From the NCBI GenBank assembly GCA_003567135.1, contig PXAI01000368.1, positions 1 to 6,483 on the forward strand: DNA of 6,483 nucleotides, read 5' to 3'. The translations under genes were made by a program, and so were the position numbers. Source of the stretch: Balneolia bacterium (lineage in GTDB: Bacteria > Bacteroidota > Rhodothermia > Balneolales > Cyclonatronaceae). A model generated the notes under the pieces. That model was given only the letters and a program-made list of their open reading frames with translations, made no database searches and was not told the origin of the DNA. Below are positions 1 through 5,112 of this stretch, piece by piece. The stretch's first letter is position 1. The number at the start of each line of letters is the position of its first letter.

Positions 1-829
1 CATTCAAAAACGAGCCTTCATTATTCCATTTCACCTGGGAACTGTCAATGCCTCTAATGGCCAAATTCATTTTTGCCAATCGCCAGGTGGTCTGGTTGCT
101 TTCCTGTCCGTAAATGGAAATATCGTTGATTTTCCCCTGATGGTCTTCCACAAATTTTTCAGATTGAACGAACATACCACCTGAGCCACAGCAAGGGTCA
201 AAGACACGCCCTTTATATGGTTCAAGCATATTTACCAATAATTCAACTACACTTCTGGGTGTGTAGAACTGTCCGCCTTTTTTACCTTCCGCCAGTGCAA
301 ATTCTCCAAGGAAATATTCAAATACGTGTCCCAGAATATCTGCACTTCTGGATTTGGTGTCACCCAAAGCCACATTTCCAATCAGGTCAATGAGTTCACC
401 CAAACTGGTTGGGTCAAGGTTTTGTCTCGCATAAACTTTGGGAAGCACCCCTTTCAGAGAAGCATTTTCTTTTTCAATGGCATCCATCGCTTCATCCACC
501 GATTTACCAATGGTGGGTTGTTTGGCTTGAGAAAGCAAATATTTCCAGCGTGCTTTTTCAGGAACGAAGAACACGTTCTCAGCTTTGTACTCGTCTTTGT
601 CTTCAGGGTCTGCTCCCTCGTATTCGCCTTCCCCGGCTTTCAGTTTCTCGTAGAGCTCTACGAATGCATCCGAGATATATTTAAGAAAAATCAGCCCGAG
701 CACAACGTGTTTATACTCCGCAGCGTCTATGTTTTTTCTGAGCTTATCAGCAGACTTCCACAATGAGGCTTCCAATTCTCCGACGGGCTGTTTGGTCAGC
801 GGTTCTTTATTTTCCTTAGTCTTTCCCAT
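1..829 (-). CDS. hsdM: Type I restriction-modification DNA methyltransferase subunit HsdM, N-terminal 276 residues (3' end cut by window edge)
   Basis: HsdM transfers a methyl group from S-adenosylmethionine to adenine at a bipartite site chosen by HsdS, and forms the core of the HsdRMS restriction complex. The visible part starts MGKTKENKEPL. An N-terminal helical domain (about residues 15-150) includes LWKSADKLRKN and LGLIFLKYISDAF. The methyltransferase domain then begins, with GGQFYTPRSVVELLV (185-199), SAM-binding motif I DPCCGSGGMFV (211-221) and IYGQES (239-244). The frame is open to the window edge at SFLN, just before the expected catalytic NPPF motif, so activity cannot be judged. 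The start is firm because the codon immediately before this ATG is an in-frame TAA. No canonical Shine-Dalgarno is present; a GAGAG lies 5 bases upstream. No partner gene is visible; hsdS and hsdR are expected to the left. A sample of its sequence (bases 1-60) is about 42% G+C, lower than the pdh genes, which suggests acquisition by transfer. Confidence 0.96.
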   Translation of the reverse strand, partial: MGKTKENKEPLTKQPVGELEASLWKSADKLRKNIDAAEYKHVVLGLIFLKYISDAFVELYEKLKAGEGEYEGADPEDKDEYKAENVFFVPEKARWKYLLSQAKQPTIGKSVDEAMDAIEKENASLKGVLPKVYARQNLDPTSLGELIDLIGNVALGDTKSRSADILGHVFEYFLGEFALAEGKKGGQFYTPRSVVELLVNMLEPYKGRVFDPCCGSGGMFVQSEKFVEDHQGKINDISIYGQESNQTTWRLAKMNLAIRGIDSSQVKWNNEGSFLN

Positions 830-830
830 T

Positions 831-845
831 TACACTCTCAGTGTA
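831..845. repeat. Perfect inverted repeat next to the hsdM start codon
   Basis: On the minus strand this reads TACACT-GAG-AGTGTA, a 6-base perfect inverted repeat with a 3-base centre, ending two bases before the hsdM ATG. It could be a repressor site or an RNA hairpin at the ribosome binding site. The GAG at its centre is part of the TGAGAG sequence upstream of the start. The symmetry is seen directly; any function is inference. Confidence 0.45.
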
Positions 846-860
846 CGTTTTCAGTTTGAT

Positions 861-893
861 GTTATATTTTCAGACCGTGCGTTGCTCTGTCAA
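861..893 (-). promoter_or_regulatory. Possible start-proximal hsdM promoter with a perfect TTGACA -35 box
   Basis: The minus strand has TTGACA at 893-888. Downstream are weak -10 candidates: AATATA (869-864) at an 18-base spacing, or TATAAC (866-861) at a too-long 21 bases. Transcription from here would give a leader of about 30 bases before hsdM. The -10 match is poor, and the -35 box lies inside an inverted-repeat cluster, so this is tentative. Confidence 0.25.
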
Positions 894-923
894 GCACGCC
901 GCAGAGCTGTTTTATTCACGCAC
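877..923. repeat. Nested inverted repeats (possible cruciform or leader RNA hairpin)
   Basis: Outer arms GTGCGT (877-882) and ACGCAC (918-923) enclose inner arms GCTCTG (884-889) and CAGAGC (902-907). A competing fold pairs CGTGC and TTG (876-884) with CAA and GCACG (891-898), leaving one bulged G. The two folds are mutually exclusive. If transcription starts at the upstream extended -10 site, this lies in the hsdM leader. The pairing is seen; regulatory switching is only a possibility. No T-run follows on the minus strand, so it is not a terminator of hsdM leader transcripts. Confidence 0.35.
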
Positions 924-994
924 AAGAATGACAATATAGAATAATATGCGAACTTTTCATGCGCATTATTAAAAGCTCTAACTGATAAACAGAG

Positions 995-1020
995 TAATAA
1001 ACTCCTGACTTAGTTTATTA
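995..1020. repeat. 9-base perfect inverted repeat overlapping the putative hsdM -10 box
   Basis: Arms TAATAAACT (995-1003) and AGTTTATTA (1012-1020) flank an 8-base centre. The right arm overlaps the extended -10 element at 1017-1025, and the predicted transcription start (around 1010) falls in the centre. That placement would suit an operator blocking initiation. Being purely AT-rich, it could also be chance symmetry. Confidence 0.4.
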
Positions 1021-1025
1021 TATCA
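1017..1025 (-). promoter_or_regulatory. Extended -10 promoter element facing hsdM
   Basis: The minus strand reads TGATATAAT (1025-1017), a perfect TGNTATAAT extended -10. No good -35 hexamer is present at 16-18 bases (candidates TATTTA, ATATTT, AATATT), as is tolerable for extended -10 promoters. Transcription would start near 1010 and give a leader of about 180 bases before hsdM. Palindromes overlap both the -10 (995-1020) and the -35 region (1035-1051). If the host uses the Bacteroidota-type TAnnTTTG consensus, this E. coli-like match may be misleading. Confidence 0.4.
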
Positions 1026-1034
1026 CAGAGATAT

Positions 1035-1051
1035 TTAGTAAATATTACTAA
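1035..1051. promoter_or_regulatory. 17-base palindrome at the -35 position of the putative hsdM promoter (candidate operator)
   Basis: The sequence TTAGTAA-ATA-TTACTAA has 7-base perfect arms and a 3-base centre. It covers the -35 region of the extended -10 promoter at 1017-1025, a position where a bound dimeric regulator could repress or activate. The symmetry is exact; the operator role is inference, and AT-rich sequence makes chance palindromes more likely. Confidence 0.35.
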
Positions 1052-1233
1052 TAAGTATCACTTTCCAATACTTTTCTCAAACTAATCCTAAAATATTCCC
1101 GCGGCTACTATAAAATCTCAACCAGAATTGAAGCAAATAAACCAGTATCCAGAATCTGCACACACTATTCCCAACCCCACAACCCGGCAGGTACCGCGCA
1201 AATTCACCATTCCCAATTCAGTCGCGCAGCGAC

Positions 1234-2235
1234 TTAGGAGTATCGATCAATATACCACTCCACCGTTTTCTGCAGCTCCGCGCGGAAATCCTGGGTGTTT
1301 TGCCAGCCGAGTTCGGATTCGAGTTTGGTGGCGTCGATGGCGTAGCGCATATCGTGGCCGGGGCGGTCGGTTACGAAGCTGATCAGGTTTTTGTAATCGC
1401 CGTCAGGGCCCTCTCCTTTCAGTTCGTTGAGCAGATCGCACATTTCGCGAACGAGGTCGATGTTTTTCCATTCGTTGCGTCCGCCGACGTTGTAGGTTTC
1501 GCCCGATTTCCCCTTATGCATCACGAGATCAATGGCACGGCAGTGGTCAATTACGAAAAGCCAGTCACGCACGTTTTCGCCCTTTCCGTAAACGGGAATA
1601 GGCTTTTTGTTCAGCGCAGTGCGGATTACGGTTGGAATCAGCTTTTCATCATGCTGGTGCGGCCCGTAGTTGTTGGAGCAGTTGGTTGTAACCACGTTCA
1701 TGCCGTAGGTGTGATGATACGAGCGGATGATGAAATCGCTTGAGGCTTTGGAGGCCGAATACGGTGAGTTTGGCGCGTAAGGCGTCGTTTCGCTGAACAG
1801 GCCGGTATCGCCAAGCGTGCCGTACACTTCATCGGTGGATACATGATGAAATCTGCCGGACTGCAATCCGCCTTCGCGGTCTTTCCAGAGCTGACGGCAT
1901 TCTTCGATCAAATTAAACGTGCCCACTACGTTCGACATAATAAACGGTTCCGGCCCGCTGATGGAGTTATCCACGTGGGATTCGGCAGCGAGGTGCACCA
2001 CAACGTCCGGCTTAAAATCCCGGATAACCTTTTTTACGGCATCGCGGTCAACGATATCCGTCTGGCTGAACGCGTAGCGGTCGCTGTTTTCGATGGGCTT
2101 CAGGAAGCTGAGGTCAGAGGCGTACGTCAGCTTGTCCATATTTAGAAACTGGTAATCGGAATACTTGTCGTGGAGATACAGAAGCAGGTTTGAGCCAATG
2201 AATCCGGCGCCGCCGGTTACTAATACTTTTTTCAT
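1234..2235 (-). CDS. rfbB: dTDP-glucose 4,6-dehydratase (RfbB/RmlB)
   Basis: Second enzyme of dTDP-L-rhamnose synthesis: it converts dTDP-glucose to dTDP-4-dehydro-6-deoxyglucose in the cytoplasm using bound NAD. It is a 333-residue extended short-chain dehydrogenase of normal family length. The Rossmann fingerprint is GGAGFIGSN (8-16), and HLAAESHVDNS (81-91) is typical of the family. The catalytic residues are T134, D135 and E136 in STDEVYG, and Y159 and K163 in YSASK. NNYGPHQHDEKLIP (188-201) and DRPGHDMRYAID (290-301) are nucleotide-sugar signatures. The ATG gives the standard MKKVLVTGG N-terminus. It lies 9 bases after rfbC and is the last gene of rfbD-rfbC-rfbB, so it is almost certainly co-transcribed and perhaps translationally coupled. 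It could feed other 6-deoxyhexose pathways, but the neighbours point to rhamnose. Confidence 0.97.
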   Translation of the reverse strand: MKKVLVTGGAGFIGSNLLLYLHDKYSDYQFLNMDKLTYASDLSFLKPIENSDRYAFSQTDIVDRDAVKKVIRDFKPDVVVHLAAESHVDNSISGPEPFIMSNVVGTFNLIEECRQLWKDREGGLQSGRFHHVSTDEVYGTLGDTGLFSETTPYAPNSPYSASKASSDFIIRSYHHTYGMNVVTTNCSNNYGPHQHDEKLIPTVIRTALNKKPIPVYGKGENVRDWLFVIDHCRAIDLVMHKGKSGETYNVGGRNEWKNIDLVREMCDLLNELKGEGPDGDYKNLISFVTDRPGHDMRYAIDATKLESELGWQNTQDFRAELQKTVEWYIDRYS

Positions 2236-2244
2236 AAGTCGAAT

Positions 2245-2805
2245 CTATTTAGAGTTATAAACAGGTAATTCATCTTCCGAAAAATCGCGCAACGGACGCG
2301 CGTTCTTGTCTTTTTCAGAAAGGATCGGATTTTCCGCCTCCCAGTTAACATTTATGTCCGGATCACTCCAGAGAACAGCTTTTTCGCTTGTTGGATCGTA
2401 ATACGTGCTGCATTTGTACTGGAAATCGGCCGTTTCGGTAAGGACTTTAAACCCATGCGCAAATCCGGCCGGAATGTACATCAGCTTTTTGTTTTCCTCG
2501 GAAAGCTCGGCGCTGACGTATTTCCCGAACGTTGGAGATCCGCGGCGAATATCCACGGCCACATCAAGCACCGCACCGCGGGAAACCATCACAAGCTTAG
2601 CCTGCGGATTTGTGAGCTGATAGTGCAATCCCCTGAGCGTATTCTTTTTGGACCGGGACATATTATCCTGCACAAAACGGACATCAATCCCCTGATCTTC
2701 GAGCCACGAGCGGCGAAAGGTTTCCAGAAAAAAGCCGCGATCATCCCCGAATATTTTGGGTTCGATAAGCAGCACATCGGGAATGGCTAAACGGTGAATA
2801 TTCAT
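2245..2805 (-). CDS. rfbC: dTDP-4-dehydrorhamnose 3,5-epimerase (RfbC/RmlC)
   Basis: Third enzyme of the dTDP-L-rhamnose pathway: it epimerises C3 and C5 of dTDP-4-dehydro-6-deoxyglucose. It is a 186-residue single cupin-fold protein of typical length. Visible signatures are IFGDDRGFFLETF (18-30), FVQDNMSRSKKNTLRGLHYQ (44-63) with the expected catalytic base H61, the substrate-site lysine of QAKLV (K70), RGAVLDVAVDIRRGSPTFG (76-94), IPAGFAHGF (111-119) and the expected catalytic tyrosine Y130 in QYKCSTYY. The assignment of catalytic residues follows the known RmlC family; the residues themselves are all visible. The start gives a family-like N-terminus. No clear Shine-Dalgarno precedes the ATG (only AAAAG). 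It lies 16 bases after rfbD and 9 bases before rfbB. Confidence 0.97.
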   Translation of the reverse strand: MNIHRLAIPDVLLIEPKIFGDDRGFFLETFRRSWLEDQGIDVRFVQDNMSRSKKNTLRGLHYQLTNPQAKLVMVSRGAVLDVAVDIRRGSPTFGKYVSAELSEENKKLMYIPAGFAHGFKVLTETADFQYKCSTYYDPTSEKAVLWSDPDINVNWEAENPILSEKDKNARPLRDFSEDELPVYNSK

Positions 2806-2821
2806 CTTTTAGAATAATAGA

Positions 2822-3691
2822 TTAAGTGATCTCATCCAGCAGTTTACGAAGTCCTGATTTCCAGTCATACTTTGTTTTGAATTTCTTTTCGAACTTCCCG
2901 TTATTCAGCTTGGAGAAAAACGGACGCTTCGCCTTCATAGGCCACTGATCGGACGTAATCGGCGTAACTTTGGCTTTAAGTCCTGCTGATGAAATGATCT
3001 CGGTTGCAAACTCATGCCAGGTGATCATGCCTGACGAACTTATGTGATAAATTCCCGACTCACGGGCGTTTAATATTTTAAACGTGGCGTCAACCAGATC
3101 TGCGGTGTACGTGGGGCTGCCAAACTGATCGTTTACTACTTTGAGCTCATCACGCTCAGCGCCGTGTTTGAGCATCGACTTCACAAAATTGTGTCCGTAC
3201 TTGCCGCAAAGCCATGAAACGCGGATGATCAGATAATCCGAACCTGAATCCTGAATCGCTTTTTCGCCGTTCAGTTTACTGAGGCCGTATTTATTAACCG
3301 GATCAACCGGCGCATCTTCGGGATATCCCTCAGGATACTTTTTTTGATCTTCGGCCTTTCCGTTAAAAACGTAATCGGTGGAAATGTGAACAAATTTCGC
3401 GCCGACCTCTTTACAGCTCTCAGCCATCGTTCTCACCGCGTGGTGATTCACATTTTCGGCGGCCTCAAACTCTTCTTCAGCGTTGTCCACGGCCGTATAA
3501 GCCGCGCAGTTTATGAACACATCCGGCTTGAATTTTGCAACCTCTTCCTGAACCGCAACCGGATTTGTGATATTCAGCTCTTCCGGCCCGAGGAGCCGCC
3601 AGGTGATATCACGGTTGGTTTTTGTGTAATCCAGAAATTCCCGCCCAAGCTGGCCGGTCACCCCTGTTATCAGAATTCTGGAAGGATGCAT
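2822..3691 (-). CDS. rfbD: dTDP-4-dehydrorhamnose reductase (RfbD/RmlD)
   Basis: Final enzyme of the pathway: it reduces dTDP-4-dehydro-L-rhamnose to dTDP-L-rhamnose with NAD(P)H. It is a 289-residue short-chain dehydrogenase of usual length. Diagnostic features are ILITGVTGQLGREF (6-19), the PDVFINCAAYTAVDNAE segment (56-72), HISTDYVFNGK (102-112), catalytic Y135 and K139 in YGLSK, RVSWLCGKYGHNFV (157-170) and the C-terminal RPFFSKL (256-262). The ATG at 3691 puts the Rossmann motif at the right distance from the N-terminus, with no nearer start codon that fits. Oddly, the T-run of the pdh terminator ends two bases before this ATG, leaving no room for a Shine-Dalgarno or conventional leader. 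Expression must rely on terminator read-through, a promoter within pdhC, or initiation close to the start codon. It is first in rfbD-rfbC-rfbB; no rfbA is adjacent. Confidence 0.96.
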   Translation of the reverse strand: MHPSRILITGVTGQLGREFLDYTKTNRDITWRLLGPEELNITNPVAVQEEVAKFKPDVFINCAAYTAVDNAEEEFEAAENVNHHAVRTMAESCKEVGAKFVHISTDYVFNGKAEDQKKYPEGYPEDAPVDPVNKYGLSKLNGEKAIQDSGSDYLIIRVSWLCGKYGHNFVKSMLKHGAERDELKVVNDQFGSPTYTADLVDATFKILNARESGIYHISSSGMITWHEFATEIISSAGLKAKVTPITSDQWPMKAKRPFFSKLNNGKFEKKFKTKYDWKSGLRKLLDEIT

Positions 3692-3693
3692 AG

Positions 3694-3735
3694 AAAAAAA
3701 ATAGAGGGAAGTCCGGACGGTTAACCGGACTTCCC
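3694..3735 (-). terminator. Intrinsic (Rho-independent) terminator after pdhC
   Basis: On the minus strand, GGGAAGTCCGG (3735-3725) pairs perfectly with CCGGACTTCCC (3716-3706) around an 8-base loop, then TCTA and eight T residues (3701-3694). The 11-base GC-rich stem plus T-run is a textbook terminator for the pdh run, beginning 12 bases after the pdhC stop. No T-run lies on the other side, so it works in one direction only. Its end abuts the rfbD start codon, so it may also limit or regulate read-through into rfbDCB. Confidence 0.92.
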
Positions 3736-3747
3736 ATGGTTAATTGA

Positions 3748-5085
3748 TCAGAGAAGCATGTTCATCGGATTCTCGAGCAGGCTTCGTACGGTAGAGAGGA
3801 ACTCCGCCGCAGAGGCGCCGTCAACAACGCGGTGATCGCTTGAAAGCGTTACTTTCATCCGCTTGCCCGGCACGACCTGTCCATCTTCAACAACGGGTAC
3901 GTCGCGGATGGCGCCTACGGCCAGAATACAGGCGTTCGGCGGATTGATGATTGCCGTAAACTCTTCGATACCGAACATACCAAGGTTACTTATGGTGAAC
4001 GTGCTTCCGTCCATTTCATCCGGCTGAAGCTTTTTATCACGCGCTTTTCCGGCGAGTTCCTTAACCTCAGCTCCGATAGCAGAGAGTCCTTTTTGGTCGG
4101 TATTACGAACGACCGGAGTTACCAGGCCTTCATCTACCGCAACGGCAACGGCTACGTGCACGCCGTGGTGCTTGCGAATGAAATCGCCCATCCAGGAGCT
4201 GTTGATTTTCTGATGCTTTCTGAGCGCAACGGCACACGCTTTCACAACCAGATCGTTGAAACTGATTTTGACATCGCTCAGCTCGTTGAGGGATTTACGC
4301 ACCTCAATGGCCTTCTTCATGTCGATATCAATCGTTTCGTAGAAATGAGGATTGGTGAACTTGCTCTCAGAAAGCCTTCTGGCGATTGCCTTGCGCATCT
4401 GTGAAACCGGCACATCCTCGTGCGTTCCTCTGGATTCAGCCTGTGGCTGCGGTTTCTTACTTTCCTGTTTGGCAGGCTGCTCAGGTTTCGCCTCAGCTTT
4501 TTCGGGACCGTCAAACGACTCAATATCTTTTTTGGTCACGCGACCGTTTGGCCCGGAACCTTTGACCTGAGAAAGCTTGATGCCCTGCTCTTTCGCCATT
4601 TTACGGGCCAGAGGTGACGCTTTCACGCGTCCGTCGTCATCATCATCGGATGAAGAATCGGTTTCAGCTTCTTTCTTATCTTTATCGAGGTCTCCGAAAA
4701 TCGGATCGAAATCCTTTTTCTCGTCAGACTTATCCCCGGAAGATTCTTTTTCTTCTTTCTGATCATCCTTCGAAGATTCTTCTGATTGTTTCTCTTTTTT
4801 GGCGGAGCCTCCGGAATCGCCATCCAGCAGATCGCTGATGTCTTCTCCCTCATCCCCGATAATAGCCATTTTTCCGCCGAGCGGCACCGCATCGCCTTCG
4901 CTGGCAATCAGCTTTAATACCGTACCTGCATCGAATACCTCGACATCCATCGTGGCTTTGTCGGTTTCAACCTCCGCGATGATATCGCCGGAGCTTACCT
5001 TATCGCCTTCTTTCACGTTCCATTTTGCAATGACACCTTCTTCCATGGTGTCACTGAGTTTGGGCATATCAATAATTATTGCCAT
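3748..5085 (-). CDS. pdhC: Pyruvate dehydrogenase complex E2, dihydrolipoyllysine-residue acetyltransferase
   Basis: E2 core of pyruvate dehydrogenase: it accepts the acetyl group from E1 on a lipoyl arm and transfers it to CoA. Of its 445 residues, 2-78 form a single lipoyl domain with the lipoylated lysine K43 in VETDKATMDVE. Residues about 79-153 are an unusually acidic, serine-rich linker including DSSSDDDDDG. Residues 154-191 are the E1/E3-binding domain (VKASPLARKMAKEQG, then GSGPNGRVTKKDI). Residues 192-220 are an Ala/Pro/Lys/Glu linker. From about 223 runs the catalytic domain (VPVSQMRKAIARRLSESK), with NPHFYETIDID, FTISNLGMFGIEEFTAIINP (363-382) and the active site DHRVVDG (417-423; H418, D422). 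E1 partners PdhB and PdhA lie directly upstream, which fixes pyruvate as the likely substrate. The start 27 bases after pdhB has no evident Shine-Dalgarno. The gene is also called aceF. No lpd (E3) gene follows. Confidence 0.97.
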   Translation of the reverse strand: MAIIIDMPKLSDTMEEGVIAKWNVKEGDKVSSGDIIAEVETDKATMDVEVFDAGTVLKLIASEGDAVPLGGKMAIIGDEGEDISDLLDGDSGGSAKKEKQSEESSKDDQKEEKESSGDKSDEKKDFDPIFGDLDKDKKEAETDSSSDDDDDGRVKASPLARKMAKEQGIKLSQVKGSGPNGRVTKKDIESFDGPEKAEAKPEQPAKQESKKPQPQAESRGTHEDVPVSQMRKAIARRLSESKFTNPHFYETIDIDMKKAIEVRKSLNELSDVKISFNDLVVKACAVALRKHQKINSSWMGDFIRKHHGVHVAVAVAVDEGLVTPVVRNTDQKGLSAIGAEVKELAGKARDKKLQPDEMDGSTFTISNLGMFGIEEFTAIINPPNACILAVGAIRDVPVVEDGQVVPGKRMKVTLSSDHRVVDGASAAEFLSTVRSLLENPMNMLL

Positions 5086-5112
5086 AGTCTTGTGTAGTTA
5101 ATGAGATACGTA

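Larger units (their letters stand above)
830..1233. other. AT-rich intergenic region between rfbB and hsdM, rich in inverted repeats
   Basis: This 404-base gap between the end of rfbB and the start of hsdM contains no convincing protein or RNA gene. The middle is very AT-rich (14 G/C in 1021-1080). It holds at least four inverted repeats (831-845, 877-923, 995-1020, 1035-1051), an imperfect one (arms 940-950 and 962-970), and two possible minus-strand promoters for hsdM. The part nearest rfbB (about 1140-1233) is richer in G+C and carries a 12-base near-direct repeat: CACTATTCCCAA at 1163-1174 and CACCATTCCCAA at 1205-1216. The only open frames are very short or shadow rfbB. The region reads as the hsdM control region plus the rfbB 3' flank, and probably marks a junction between core and acquired DNA. 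Confidence 0.7.

Noticed and set aside
326..766. 146-residue plus-strand open frame
   Set aside because: It lies antisense within hsdM, whose minus-strand translation carries the family motifs; the plus-strand protein has no recognisable domain.
884..916. Plus-strand terminator (GCTCTG/CAGAGC followed by TGTTTTATT)
   Set aside because: The stem is only six bases with a 12-base loop, and no plus-strand transcript is expected here.
1085..1120. Plus-strand -10-like TATAAA near 1109 as a promoter
   Set aside because: There is no plus-strand gene downstream for it to serve, and such matches are common in AT-rich sequence.
830..1233. tRNA, small RNA or CRISPR repeats in the intergenic gap
   Set aside because: No cloverleaf, anticodon arm or CCA end, and no regularly spaced direct repeats; only short inverted repeats are visible.
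1219..1236. Short hairpin (AGTCGC/GCGACT, 3-base loop) overlapping the rfbB stop, as a terminator
   Set aside because: The stem is only six bases and no T-run follows on the minus strand (TGAATTGGGAATGG), so it does not meet the intrinsic-terminator pattern. How rfbDCB transcription ends is not evident.
1300..1743. Plus-strand open frames inside rfbB, rfbC, pdhC and pdhB
   Set aside because: These are shadows of strongly conserved minus-strand genes and show no family signatures of their own.
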